A stretch of 64,000 bases of DNA from Zymoseptoria tritici IPO323 (lineage: Eukaryota > Ascomycota > Dothideomycetes > Mycosphaerellales > Mycosphaerellaceae), in assembly GCF_000219625.1 (NCBI RefSeq), contig NC_018213.1, positions 248,001 through 312,000 of the forward strand, given 5' to 3'. The notes under the pieces are model-generated. The model saw only the letters and a program-made list of their open reading frames with translations, searched no databases and was not told the DNA's origin. Positions 45,013-57,012 of this stretch are shown one piece after another (positions within the stretch are counted from its first letter, which is position 1; each line of letters opens with the position of its first letter). A program made the position numbers and the translations under genes.

Positions 45013-46551
45013 GATGGCATCGCGAGAGCTTGATTGAGTGTGGACGTCGAGATGTTCGAGTCGCCGGAGATTTTCAGAGCTGCCAGATTAGGAGGTAGAT
45101 CTCTTGGAAGTCGCGATCAGTGTGCCGAACCGAAGAACGCCCGCGATGCGTTAGTCGACAACTTCCAACATCTTTCACTCTCGACGCAGATACATCATAT
45201 CGAAACCTCTTATTATCGGGATGCTTCCATTATGCTTCGCTTCGAACCTCGTAGCGCCGGCATTTCTCGGTGTACGCTTGTTCTGACGGAGCTTCAAATG
45301 GCCTACCCCGCCAAATTCCTAGTTTTGCGAATTCGCAGAATTAAACACTCTGTAGACTATCGCCTTTTCGTATAGCGCGGCGCCCGACTGCCGGTCGTAG
45401 GCTCCCTAGGTCGCCGCGAGCTTTTATACAGTTTAGCCTACCTTCTAAACTTAGTTGTAATTATAATAGAAATACATTAATTACCTCGTAAAGTTGTTGT
45501 AGCTTGCGTTCCTCTATCGTAAAAGTTAGAAACTTAAACTTCGAACTTTAAATTCTAAACGAGGTTGTAAGGATCGCAACAACGAGGATAGTACTATAAA
45601 GAAGTAACTTTTATCTTAGTTTTTAAAGATACGATATATGTAAATAGCTTTGTGTTATATATTATAGGCAGAAGAAACATACGAGGCTCTATTCTACGTG
45701 TTATAGACGTCGGTCTCGCTGCCGTTTCCAAAAATCCAGGAATTTGGCGGGTGGGCCATTTGAACCTCCGTAGTTCTGTGCGGGCCTTCGCTGGCGGTTG
45801 AACAAGCTTTTCCAACCTCACACCTCACATGCCGCCATCAAGCCTCGACACGCGATGTGGCATGAACTACCGACACGCGACGATATGGCCTCGACTGCTG
45901 GACCTGGAAGAGTCTTGCAATGACAGGCTTGCATCGTCTTCAATGCCCGGACAGCCTCGCGGATGTGTCTTTTGCCAGCGATTGACATTTCTTCATGGGC
46001 CATGCCTGCGAGAGATGCGCTTATCGGCGATTCTGCGTAGACCTCCCTCGTTGGCCAGCGTGGCATTGGAGGGAAATCCCGGGATCTGGGTCGGAACATG
46101 GCATGGATTGTTGACATGTGGGATCTGCTCGTCCAATGGAAAACACAATGCATCGATAGCTCGCCCCACGACAGAAGCTATCCATTGCGCGTGCGGCGTA
46201 CCACGTCCTCCGGCGGGGATAGCTCTTGGACCCTTCTCTGCTTGATATGCCACCCATCTCTTTCATGTTTCTCTTCTCTCTTCTTCTTTCTCTTCCTCTC
46301 ACCTACCAAAGATCGAAAGACTCATTCAAATCCACAAGTACCTCAATGATCCATATATATATCGATGAACGCACAAGCTGACCAAATGCACAGGACAACA
46401 TACCGAAAGGTATCTCCATCTCGCCACGATGCTGAGCTCACGATCCATTGAACTGGAATTGTCCAGTGGTCAAGGTATTTCGATACACACATTGGAAGCA
46501 ATGAGCCGGTGTTCGACTCGTGATGTGTGACTGTGACTTCCACCCTGGACG
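45013..46551. other. intergenic with TIR element
   Basis: The upstream region of the MFS gene, the AT-rich TIR element (45287-45770), and then sequence leading into the THI4 leader. Open frames at 45818-46349 have no family features. Confidence 0.55.
45287..45770. mobile_element. AT-rich element with terminal inverted repeats
   Basis: The left end (CGGAGCTTCAAATGGCCTAC, continuing CCCGCCAAATTCCTAG) matches the complement of the right end (CGGAGGTTCAAATGGCCCAC, continuing CCGCCAAATTCCTGG) over about 36 bp with few differences. The interior (about 45420-45700) is strongly AT-rich and codes for nothing. This fits a non-autonomous DNA transposon or relic whose inside was degraded, possibly by RIP. 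No clear target-site duplication was seen. Confidence 0.75.
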
Positions 46552-46692
46552 ATGATGAATGTTGCGGTCCATCCTTCCCGATGAGATACCTCTCTCCACA
46601 TCACCGTCCTGGAGAAGTCGCAGCACCACCACGAGTCGTTCTGAGATTATACGGCAGAACTTGATCTTGGTTAATACCAGCGAAAGAATCAT
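46552..46692 (+). promoter_or_regulatory. TPP riboswitch in the THI4 leader
   Basis: The conserved thiamine-pyrophosphate aptamer core is present: CTGAGATTATACGG at 46641-46654, then ACTTGATCTTGG, TTAATACCAGCG and the closing GAATCATGC. The 5' arm ATGAT at 46552-46556 can pair with ATCAT at the 3' end to make P1, leaving a long variable P3 arm between, as is usual in fungi. A CTGAT branch and TTAG acceptor at 46738-46739 lie downstream, so the aptamer appears to sit in a 5' leader intron. In fungi such elements control splicing of thiamine genes in response to TPP. Confidence 0.88.
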
Positions 46693-46762
46693 GCTCAACA
46701 TCCCCAATCTCTCACGAGGCAAATACTGATCAACCTTAGTTCACCAACGACAACAACCATAA

Positions 46763-47779
<1,017 letters not shown>

Positions 47780-47974
47780 GCGTGTATGCTGATTTTTCTC
47801 GAATTGATGAAGGGTTCTCCTCTGTGTGAGGACGCCGGCTTTTCTTGAGTACACGAAGGAGAAAGGCCTGGGTTGATGTCTGTCGCTATCGACTCTTCCG
47901 TAGCATAGCTACCAAAATTGAACATCGTACACGTCTATTGTGATGGAAGACTCTTCACACTAGTTTACACTCCC

Positions 47975-49381
47975 TCATAACTCCACATCCCAAACACAAA
48001 GCAACCGATCGTAAAAACTCGTACTCACAATCTTCCTCCTCCTTCTGCCCTTCCCATCCCCTACGCCTACAACAGGTTGCACATCACTTCCATAATTCAT
48101 ACTCTGATGCTCTTCGAACCTCGCCAGCACTTCGAATTCCCAATCTCCCTCCTCACCAACACCAACACCACCCTGCCGAGGTCGATGTAAACGCACAATC
48201 CGCGTGCCGGCGTGCATGCAACTCGCTAGTATCACCACGTCCTCCCCTTCGCCATCCTTCGTGGTAGAGGAGGAGAGGAAACTCAGCCGCCAGACCCCAC
48301 CGCCTAAGTCCATTTCCGCGAGCACCTGCACACGACCGGTTTGTCCAGGAACAGGAAGGGAGAGGAGGCGGATGTGGTCGTCGTAGGAGCCTGTGAGTAC
48401 CAACTCTCGACGTTGAGAAGCCGTGGGCGAGAAGGATGCAGGAAGTGGGAGGATGGATGTCACGCCTGCCTGGTGGGACTTTCGATCTTGAATGCGAGTG
48501 TGGAGATTGATGGCTTCGAGTACGGGCTCGTGGGAAAGTGGGAGGGAGGAAACGAGGAGGAGGCCGTCGTCGCCGCCTGTGTAGACTGATGAGGAGTTGT
48601 CGCTTGCAGGTGTGGGTGAGAAGGAGAGGAACCAGGTTTCGAGGGAGTGGGAGGGTAGAGTTGCGATGTGGTGGATTGTGAGTTCGTTCCGGGGGGCTGG
48701 GCTGCTGGTATAAGAGGTGGAGTAGACTTTTGCATTTCCGTCGTTGAATGTTGCGCCGAAAATGTCGGGTCGGGTTGGATGCCAGGCGAAGTAGAGACAT
48801 AGCTCGGCGGTGCTGTCTGTCAGTTGATGTGTTGAGATGGGTTGTAATTCGGCTGGAGCTTCGGAGGAGGAGGATGCTAGAGTGTGGAAGTGGACGGAGC
48901 CGGTTGATGTGGCGGTCGCGAGAAGTGGTGGGCTTGAGACGGTGGAGGAGGACAGAGATGGTCGCCATTGGATGTCTAGTACGGCGGAGGATATGGGTAA
49001 GGTTTGGAGGAGTGTTCTGGAGTGTATGGGTCAGATCGGCATTGCAGGCAATGGACGGAAGGGACAAATCTACACTTGACTGGTCTCGGGATCGAGATCG
49101 AACAGGATCAGACTTCCCGATCTCTTCTGAGGCTGGGGATCTTTTCTTTGGACCTCGTCGTCCTCATCCCTCTCTTCTTCATCATCAGCATCGTTGGAGC
49201 TTTGGCCTGCATCATTTTCCGGATCCACTTTCGATTCAGAAGGCAGCGTTTCCTGCTCCTCTCGCGGATGTAAGTAGTACGTTCCCACTACGAACAGTCT
49301 TGGGTGAGTAGGAACAAAAGCGATGCAACTTGGCGGGAGATCGAGGATACGAGAGGTGATGGACTTTATCGCTTCAGCCAT
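47975..49381 (-). CDS. DPH7: diphthine methyl ester hydrolase DPH7/RRT2-like WD40 protein
   Basis: A 5' coding segment (from the ATG at 49381, MAEAIKSITSRILDLPPSC) and a long second segment (49016-47975) in the same frame are separated by stops at about 49070-49030, so an intron must lie between. WD40 features include YTGGDDGLLLVSS, LTGSYDDHIRLLS and the C-terminal MNYGSDVQP ... STSFYDRLLCVWDVEL, the signature of DPH7. The family removes the methyl ester from diphthine during diphthamide synthesis on elongation factor 2, in the cytosol. The exact donor is unclear: GTTCGA at 49103 with acceptor CCAG (49017) keeps frame (439 aa), while closer GT sites do not. Confidence 0.8.
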
Positions 49382-49764
49382 AGTCCTTTTCAAGTCTCTT
49401 CAGGAATTTTGAGTAGAGTTTTCCCTGGTCGCTCATCCAACCTGTGATTTTGGCGATTCCACACTGGAGTTGAGCGTCTCTGGGTTCAGGTTCGCTTGAG
49501 CTGAAAATCGAACGTCGTGTTCTGACAGACGAGATGTTGTTCGCGAGTGGAAGGTACGGCTTGTAAATTTCTGCGCTAGTGACGGAAGAAACGCTTTGAC
49601 TGCCGCAAGTGAATGTCGATGTAATGGTGGTCTTGAGTATTTGATAAGAATGTGTTATGGGTCATGAAAATATTGATGGTAGAAGCAATGCTCATAATTC
49701 GAAGACTGTTTCTTCACTGCGAGCTCCCGGGTTCACCGTGAACTTCATCCTCCACTATGCCGCT
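49382..49764. other. intergenic, no gene seen
   Basis: Lies between the DPH7 start and the 3' end of the DsbA-like gene; the 49640-49700 part is somewhat AT-rich. Confidence 0.6.
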
Positions 49765-50508
49765 TCAGCACGCATTCCCTCCCGATGCCACGCCTTCATT
49801 GCTACCTCCATCTCCCTTGATCTCCTTGAACACCTGCAAGAACGCCGCCGGCTCCTCCGCGCCCTGCAGCTCATACTTCCCATTGATCGTGAAATTCGGC
49901 ACGCCTGATATGAACTTTCTCCTCGCATCCTGGACCTCTTTATCCACCTCCGGTCCACCCTTTCCACTCTCCATCCACTCCCTCACCTCCTTCTCTTCCA
50001 ACCCAGCCTTCACTCCCCGCTGAATCAACACCTCCTGCGTTGTGATATCCTCATTCTCCTCAAAATATGAATTGAACAGCTGCTCCACCACTCTCGTCTG
50101 CATTTCCGGACCTTTCGTCTTGCCCAACTGTATCAATCGATGTGAGTCTCGTGTGTTGCCCGTGTTCCCGCCATACGCGAAGTTGATCCCAACGTCGGCT
50201 CCGAGCTTCGAGAGGTGGCCCTGCATCATCTTGGTGCGCGCCGCACCAAACTTGGATTCGTAGTAGGCTTGCTTGTCGACGCTGGCGGGCGCATCGGGGT
50301 TGAGGTAGAAGGGGAGCCAGGTCGTGGAGAAGGTGTCGGATGGGTTGGAGGAGAGGTGTTGGCGCATGGCAACTTCGAAGCGGTTCTTGCCGACGTAGCA
50401 CCTGTTGATATGTCAGATGCGATCCAGGATTGATTGTCATGCTGAAATGAGCTGTACATACCATGGGCATACAGTGTCGGACACGATCTCGACGTTGAAG
50501 TGTGTCAT
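49765..50508 (-). CDS. DsbA/FrnE-like thioredoxin-fold oxidoreductase
   Basis: Exons 50508-50462 and 50401-49765 with a 60 bp intron (GTATGT donor, CTGAC branch, CAACAG acceptor, phase 2) give 227 aa. The active-site motif Cys14-Pro-Trp-Cys17 followed by YVGK is built across the intron. The body (FYLNPDAP, ANG-free FAYGGNTGNTRDSHRLIQLG, ITTQEVL, then FISGVPNFTINGKYELQGA with the cis-Pro of VPNF) is typical of the FrnE/2-hydroxychromene-2-carboxylate isomerase subgroup of DsbA proteins. There is no signal peptide, so a cytosolic disulfide or glutathione-linked role is likely. The protein ends in Cys. Confidence 0.92.
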
Positions 50509-52232
50509 TTTGCGGAGAGTTGCACGAAACGCCAGATTGGATGAATGGAAGACAGTGAAAAGTGTGAGAGGAAGGAGTAGGAAAAGATCGAGTAGTGTAC
50601 TTATCCTGTCTCTGTATATAATATGGCTGCTGATGCGATCGCCTCCCACCTTCGTCTTCGCGGAACGAAAGATGGATTAATAAGCCCGTCGGTTGTTGTG
50701 TCCACTCGTTGCCGTGGGTGCCGAGAATTGGTCATGGAGGCGACGATGAAGCCTCCGGTCTCTGCGACGCCTTGGACGCCGTGCTCGCATGTCCAGTCCG
50801 CGATGATGTTGTTGGCAATCGAATCCGACCGACAGATGCATGCTGCGTCGTTGAGAGTTGGTAGGTGAGAACCTGGAAGGAATCCAATTCATGCCTGAGG
50901 CACGTCGCCAAAAGTTCCGTCTCGACTTCAGTCGCTCAACAGAAGCAATCGGTACCTATGTACCTTCCCATCAGCATGGTCGTCGGCCGACTCCCACTCG
51001 CAGGCTGAGCACCACCGCAGGCCCCATAAACAGTCCGCGCCATAGCCAGCAATGCGTCCGACGCTGTCCTCTCACGATATGCGGTCCTGCCCAGCCGACG
51101 AAGGCTCAGGTGGAGTGGATGGACCGTTTACGAACAGCCATACTGACCACGCCGGCTGAAGCACGTCACTCAGAGCCTTTCGATGCGCGTCCTCCAGCCG
51201 CATACAGTGTGTGGAATTCAAAGCCTGCTGCAAATCTGCCAACAGTCGGAGTCTCGTCTCTTGCTGTATGTCGACCGCATTAGGGTAGTGCACCAGATGT
51301 ACACGAGTCAACAACCACACCGCAGGAAGACCAAACTTTGATCATTTGGCCAGACCCTACCTCCTCGGCGACCCCGAAGCGACGTTCTCCAGAAGCTGCC
51401 GCGGGCTGCAGTGGCTGCAGTCGTTTTTCTCGAAGCCTTTTCGAAAGATGCTCAGCTGATACCAGTCACACCACTTCCTCCGCTGTAGGATACCTTCCGC
51501 TCATTCCCTGCATAACGGCGGTGGCGACGTGTTCAGTCGCTATTCAAGCCTGCAGTGAATCTTGTCCAAAGCTTGGACGGTGGTCAGATCACAAACGCGT
51601 GAATCGATCCAGATCGCATGAGGCTGAGATTTCCCGCTTCCCGCGCCTCTCTACACCTGTCTCCTGCCTGGCTGCACCCTGACCTCAACTCTAGATGTGG
51701 GTAAGATCTCGCTTTTCGACGATACAGCATGGGTGGCCTCACCTTTTGGCCCGCGACCTTGGAGACTCGAGTGTCGGAGGACTCTCGATATGGCCCAAGC
51801 TAGAAGGTATACAACCCAGATAACTCTAGACCACGCGAGGCTTGAAGTATCTTCTCCAGGTGGTGCCACCTCCACTCTCCGGCCATTACGGTCCGCTCCC
51901 CGTGCACGAGAACAGGCCACTGCGCTCAAGAACAGTCCTAGGCACGTGGTCGACCTGACAGCTCGACCCGTGTCGCTATCTCCAGCGTCCACTCGGCGGC
52001 CCCGGTACGAGAGTTTTCTGGCTATGCAGTGGCTACGACCGTGCCGCTCGAAGTAAGTTCGCTCTGATGGGCTGACCGACAGCACGCCGCACGGTTTGGA
52101 TGGCTTGTACACCTCAGTTTCCTACTGCACCACGCAAGACAGATGGCACAAAAGGGAAGGCGCCGCCCGTGCGAGTCTCTCCTCTTCTCATTCGTTTCTC
52201 GCATCTTCCGGCTACAGCTGAGTCCTTTCATC
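50509..52232. other. gene-less stretch
   Basis: 1.7 kb upstream of two divergent genes. Several open frames on both strands are of mixed composition without a signal peptide, family motif or intron support. Confidence 0.5.
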
Positions 52233-54039
52233 ATGTCACAAGCAACCATGCGCTCAGTCGTCTGTCTTGTACTACTTCTTTTCACAGCTCAGACCTTCGC
52301 CTACTCCACCTCACCATGCTCAACGGGTGTCAACAAATTCCTCGTGCCAGCCCTAGCCAACGATCCCTACGTACAAATGTTCTGCAAGTCGCTGCCGCCC
52401 CGCGCGAGGTACCGTCCTTCCGACTGCCCAAACAGCTTGAAGAATCTCGAGTACGCGAAGATTCAAACCTTTTGCGAATGTCTCAAGCAGCGATGCGCCA
52501 AGCCTGCATGTCCGTATGGGACGAGCTCTTGTGCAAAGACATGCGGAGGGTTTTGCGCGAACTTCAACACAGATTGCCGGAATTGTGGTGGATGCAATCA
52601 GAAGTGCGCGACTGGGAAGAGATGCGTCCGAGGCTCTTGCGTATCACCTCAGCCTGCTAGTACGACGAAGTCGACGACAACTGCATCTTCTAGAACGACG
52701 GCTTCGACGACGACGAAGTCGACCACCACGGCTTCGACTCCATCGACGACTCCTTCTAGCACTACACCAGCAATCACAAACCCTCCCACCACAATGCCCT
52801 CCACTACAACAACAGCCCAAGTCTGTAAAACTTTGCGCGAGACTTGTGCATCCGACAACGATTGCTGCAGTTTATTCAACTGTCGGCCTGATGAAAAAAT
52901 CTGCTTCTCCTGCGCAGGCCCAGGGCAGAGGTGCGGAGCGGACGATAGCTGTTGCAACAGGGATTGTGTTTCGCTGGGACCTTCTAGCAGGACATGTCGT
53001 ATGTCGACGCCTTCAACGACCGCTTCTACGACTACACCGTCCACAACTCCGTCCACGGCCACATCGACGGCGACGACGACGACCTCCAGCTCAGCTCCTG
53101 AGCCCGCTCAAACGATCTGTACGTCCGCAAACACTCATGACTTTTTATCGGCTCACCTCATTCCCAACCATTGTTCGACTCCAGGTACTAGCAATAAAAA
53201 CAATCGAGCCATCATAATCAAAGACTACAAGATCGGAAGCACCAGGAGTAGCGACTTCTTCATCAACAACATATCTAGTGCGGCCCAGTGCGCCGAATAC
53301 GCCGACCTAAGTGACGGCCCTGGTGCTGTCTTCGACTACGATGCTTCGTCAAGATACTGCAGGGTTTACAGCAGTTCTCAAGCTAGCGACACCAATCAGA
53401 TACCAGGCACAGGATACTTCTACGGAAAGATAGGGTCCTCATGCACGCCGACAACAGATTGCAGAGTCCAATGCGAGCAAGGCGAATCATGTTCTGGGAA
53501 TGCATGCACCTGTCCCACCCAGCCGGACAAAGTCTACAATACCCTCAACGACTGCGGTTCGTGCGGCAACAAGTGCACCGATGGACAGACATGCTCGAAC
53601 AGCGTCTGCATTACTCCGGCACCCGCCTGCTCTGCTAACCAGCTACAATGCGGAAATACTTGCGTAAGTCATCCTCATGCCATGCTACTTAAACTTCTTC
53701 TAACGGTTAGTGCAGTGCGGCCGGGGAGAAGCCTGCGACGGAGGATCATGCAGCTGCCCCTCTGTAGCGAATAACCCAATAATCCCCGACTACTCCGACG
53801 ACGACACGAACTGCGGTTTTTGCGGGAACCAGGTGTGTTTACTCTTGTTATACCTTTCCTCGATCTTTCCTTCTGTAGAGTTCTGACTCCTGCTACAGTG
53901 TCCCGATCAACAGAATTGCTTCAGGGGTTCCTGTGCACAATGCAATCCGCGTGGTCGTGGCTGCTACAACGACCCAGGATCTTGCTGTCCCGGATCGTAC
54001 TGCGAAACCATGTTCTACTCTTGCCAATACATACAGTAG
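52233..54039 (+). CDS. secreted Cys-rich and Ser/Thr-rich modular protein
   Basis: Exons 52233-53663, 53716-53832 and 53899-54039 with phase-0 introns of 52 and 66 bp encode 562 aa. The start is MSQATMRSVVCLVLLLFTAQ; an ATG five codons on (52248) would give a tighter signal peptide, and the frame is open upstream to 52143. After the signal peptide comes a Cys-rich block (CPYGTSSCAKTCGGFCANF), two Thr/Ser-rich linkers, a knottin-like block between them (CASDNDCCSLFNCRPDEKIC), a domain of about 100 residues, and EGF/keratin-like Cys repeats (CGSCGNKCTDGQTCSNSVC, CGRGEACDGGSCSC) continuing through exons 2 and 3. This is an extracellular or cell-wall protein of unknown function. Confidence 0.8.
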
Positions 54040-54979
54040 GCTTATCAGAATTGGATCAATTCCGTGCACACCAGCACTCCGTAGCTGTCCCTTTGAGGAC
54101 CTTACTGCACTACTGTATACCTCAAATGGTTCTGAAGAATCGTGCCAGCGAGCTTCTCTGAGGGTCATGAAAACAGCCAAGATCATGGAAGAAGTCTTCA
54201 GCATACCAAAAAACGATTGCAGTCGAGGCACCATCCAACGATACGGTAACAAAGAGAGCCGGCGTCGAGTTCATCCTCCATCGTCCAGCAGTGCGCTGGA
54301 AATCCAGTGTACCAATTCACAGACTTGCCCGGGATCAGCCTGCCGCCAAAAATGACTACAAAGCTGTACCAATGCCCTCATGGTCCCTTATATTGGCCAA
54401 AGCGCGTCTCGTACGGGTTCTAATGCTCTTATCGAGGCCATCGCAGCACTCAGCTCATCGCCACATTCCAAAATTACTGGGTCACAAAAAGTATAGTATG
54501 TCGCTTGTATTTTGATAGGGGAGAGGTTGTATTGGTTCTAGTCGCCGGCTCAAAGGAGCAATCGCAAACCTTATCCCCGCCTTCCACACCGGCTCCCCAG
54601 TGGTCTGTGCTCACAATGATGGAAGTGAACTCGGTTGACCTCAGATGTTAGCCGAGCAGGGAGGAGGACATCTTGTCTCCTTCCTGTACGCTTGGTATAG
54701 AAACATCATCTTCAATCTCGACTTGAGAGTTGCCCATGGACTCACGTGCACCGACTTGAGAAGGTCCCGCAGCAGTACTCAAGAGCAGTCGATCCAACAA
54801 GACTGTCGACAGTTTACGCACTGCCGACAGGAGACCCAATTCAATCCGACATACAAGCTCCAGGACACCACCACTATCAAATACAAAGGACGAATTCAAC
54901 GGAACAATACCATTCGTCTCCACGACCTGATCTGCCGCATACAACGCACCCAAAATCCTCCTTCAGACCCCCTTCAACA
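54040..54979. other. intergenic, no gene seen
   Basis: The 3' flank of the Cys-rich gene and the upstream region of the acyl-CoA synthetase. The frame in front of the latter is open back to 54746 but looks non-coding. Confidence 0.5.
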
Positions 54980-56903
54980 ATGGCCCACTACCACTCCCCC
55001 CAACTCACCCGCCCTCAATCCTTCAACTTCGCCACCGACGTCGTCGACTACTGGGCCGCCCACCCCCCTCCCGGCAACATCGCCATGCACTGGATTTCCC
55101 AAGACCGCCTATCCGAACGAAAACTCTCCTTCTCGCACTTCTCCCGGCAATCGCATCGCCTCGCCATCCTATTCCGAGAGAAATTGGGTGTGCAAAAGGG
55201 GGAGAAGATGTTGGTTATTATGCCGAGGGTGGCGGAGTGGTGAGTTACATCTTTTCCTGCCATCTTTGTTGGAACGAAGGGAGAGACTGAAGGGAGGTCC
55301 ATTGACTGATGTGTATGCTGATGATTCTTTCTAGGTGGGAAATCGCCACCGCCTGCATCCGGTCCGGAATCGTCCTCTGTCCCGCCACGACGCTGCTCGT
55401 CGCCTCCGACATCCAATATCGCATCAACCGATCCCACGCCTCCGTTTTCCTCGGCGACAGCGTCGCGGTAGCGAAACTCCTCCGCGTCAGGGAAAAGTGC
55501 CCGTCGATTAGACATATCTTCCAACTCGACGGCGTTGCACCACCCGGCGTGACGCTGCTCAGCGAAGCCCTCAAGTCAATACCACCAGATGCGATTTACA
55601 AGGGACCGAAACCGGACGTCAAAGACCCCGCCATGATCTACTTCACCAGCGGAACTACCGGTCCCCCGAAAATGGTACAGCACAATCAGGTTTCGTACCC
55701 CCTCGCGCAAACCATCACGGGGAAGTACTTCCACCGTTTGCAACCGGGAGATGTGAATTGGGTGTTGACCGAACAAGGCTGGGCAAAAGCCGGCTGGGCT
55801 TTTTTCGGCAGCTGGAATTGCGGCGCCGCGTTATTCATCCACGACGATCGACTCCCCTTCAATCCTCAGACGACCCTGGAGATTTTACATTCGTACCCGA
55901 TCACGACGTTTTGTGCCCCGCCGACGGTGTACCGTCAACTCGTGCTAGATGCGAGTCGGAAGTACTTCAGCGCCCACTTGCCGAAGGCATTGAAGCATTG
56001 TACGGGAGCGGGGGAGCCGTTAAATCCCGAGGTAATTCGGTTGTGGTTGGAGATGTCGGGCTTGCAGATTTGTGATGGCTTCGGACAGACGGAGACGGTA
56101 CTCGTGTGTGGGAATTTCGAGGGGAGTGAGATTCGAGCTGGGTCGATGGGGAAGCCGAGTCCAGGGGTGCCGTTGTTTGTGATTGATGAGAGGGGGAACG
56201 AGACGAGGGATGGGGAGGAAGGGGATATTGCGTTGGAGGTGGATTTGACGGAAAGAGGAGATTTCTTTGGGGTGTTTGATGGGTATCTGGAAGACGGGAG
56301 GTTGGATCGGAAGTTGAGGGAGGGGAAGGAGGAGGGGATGGCGTGGTATTGTACTGGGGATCGGGCGAGGAGGGATGAGGATGGGTATTTGTGGTTTGTG
56401 GGCAGGAACGACGATGTGATCAATTCGTCGGGGTATCGGATTGGACCGTTTGAGGTGGAGTCTACGTTGAAGCAACACCCCGCAGTGGTGGAGAGTGCGG
56501 TGATCTCCTCACCGGATGAGAGTAGGGGTGAGGTGGTCAAGGCGTTTGTGGTGCTGACTGCGGAGGCGGAGGGGAAGGATGAAGATGCGTTGAGAAAGGA
56601 ACTGCAGGACTTCTGCAAGGAGCATGCCGCGCCGTACAAGTAAGGAAGATCGAAGGGCAGAACGCCTGCAAGCTGTCCGAGATTTGTCTCTCGGGCTATG
56701 CCAGCAGCTTCTCGGTCTGCTCTGCCCTCTACCCGTCGGAATTATTGCTGACATCTTCTACCCTTCTGTTTAGGTATCCGAGGAAGGTCCAGTTTGTCAA
56801 GCCGGATTTCTTGCCCAAGACGATTAGTGGGAAGATTCAGAGGAAGAAGTTGAAGGCGATGGAGTGGGAGGAGGGAGAGGGTGGGGTGAAGGCGAAGTTG
56901 TGA
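54980..56903 (+). CDS. acyl-CoA synthetase (ACSM-like), C-terminal AKL
   Basis: Exons 54980-55239, 55335-56639 and 56774-56903 (introns 95 and 134 bp, both phase 2) give 564 aa. The ANL-superfamily motifs are in order: YFTSGTTGPPK (P-loop, near residue 188), GAGEPLNPEV, DGFGQTETV, WYCTGDRARRDEDGYLWFVGRNDDVI, and the C-terminal lysine region KTISGKIQRKKL. The pattern is that of medium-chain acyl-CoA synthetases, which activate carboxylic acids with ATP and CoA. The protein ends Ala-Lys-Leu, a PTS1 variant, so peroxisomal import is inferred. The start MAHYHSPQL is the first ATG that fits family length. A minisatellite begins at the last codons. Confidence 0.92.
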
Positions 56904-57012
56904 GAGGAGGAGAGGGAGGGTTGAAGGCGAAGTTGTGAGAGGAGGAGAGGGAGGGTTGAAGGCGAAATTGTGAGAGGAGGAGAGGGAGGGTTGAAGGCGA
57001 AATTGTGAGAGA
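56886..57012 (+). repeat. 35-bp minisatellite spanning a stop codon
   Basis: A 35 bp unit (starting TTGAAGGCGAAGTTGTGAGA, then GGAGGAGAGGGAGGG) is repeated about 3.6 times. The first copy includes the last codons and stop (Lys-Ala-Lys-Leu-stop) of the acyl-CoA synthetase; later copies have A for G in GCGAAATTG. Confidence 0.9.

Noticed and set aside
48153..49067. 304-codon minus-strand frame
   Set aside because: A shadow frame of the DPH7 gene; Pro/Ser/His/Arg-rich nonsense, while the true frame shows WD40 motifs.
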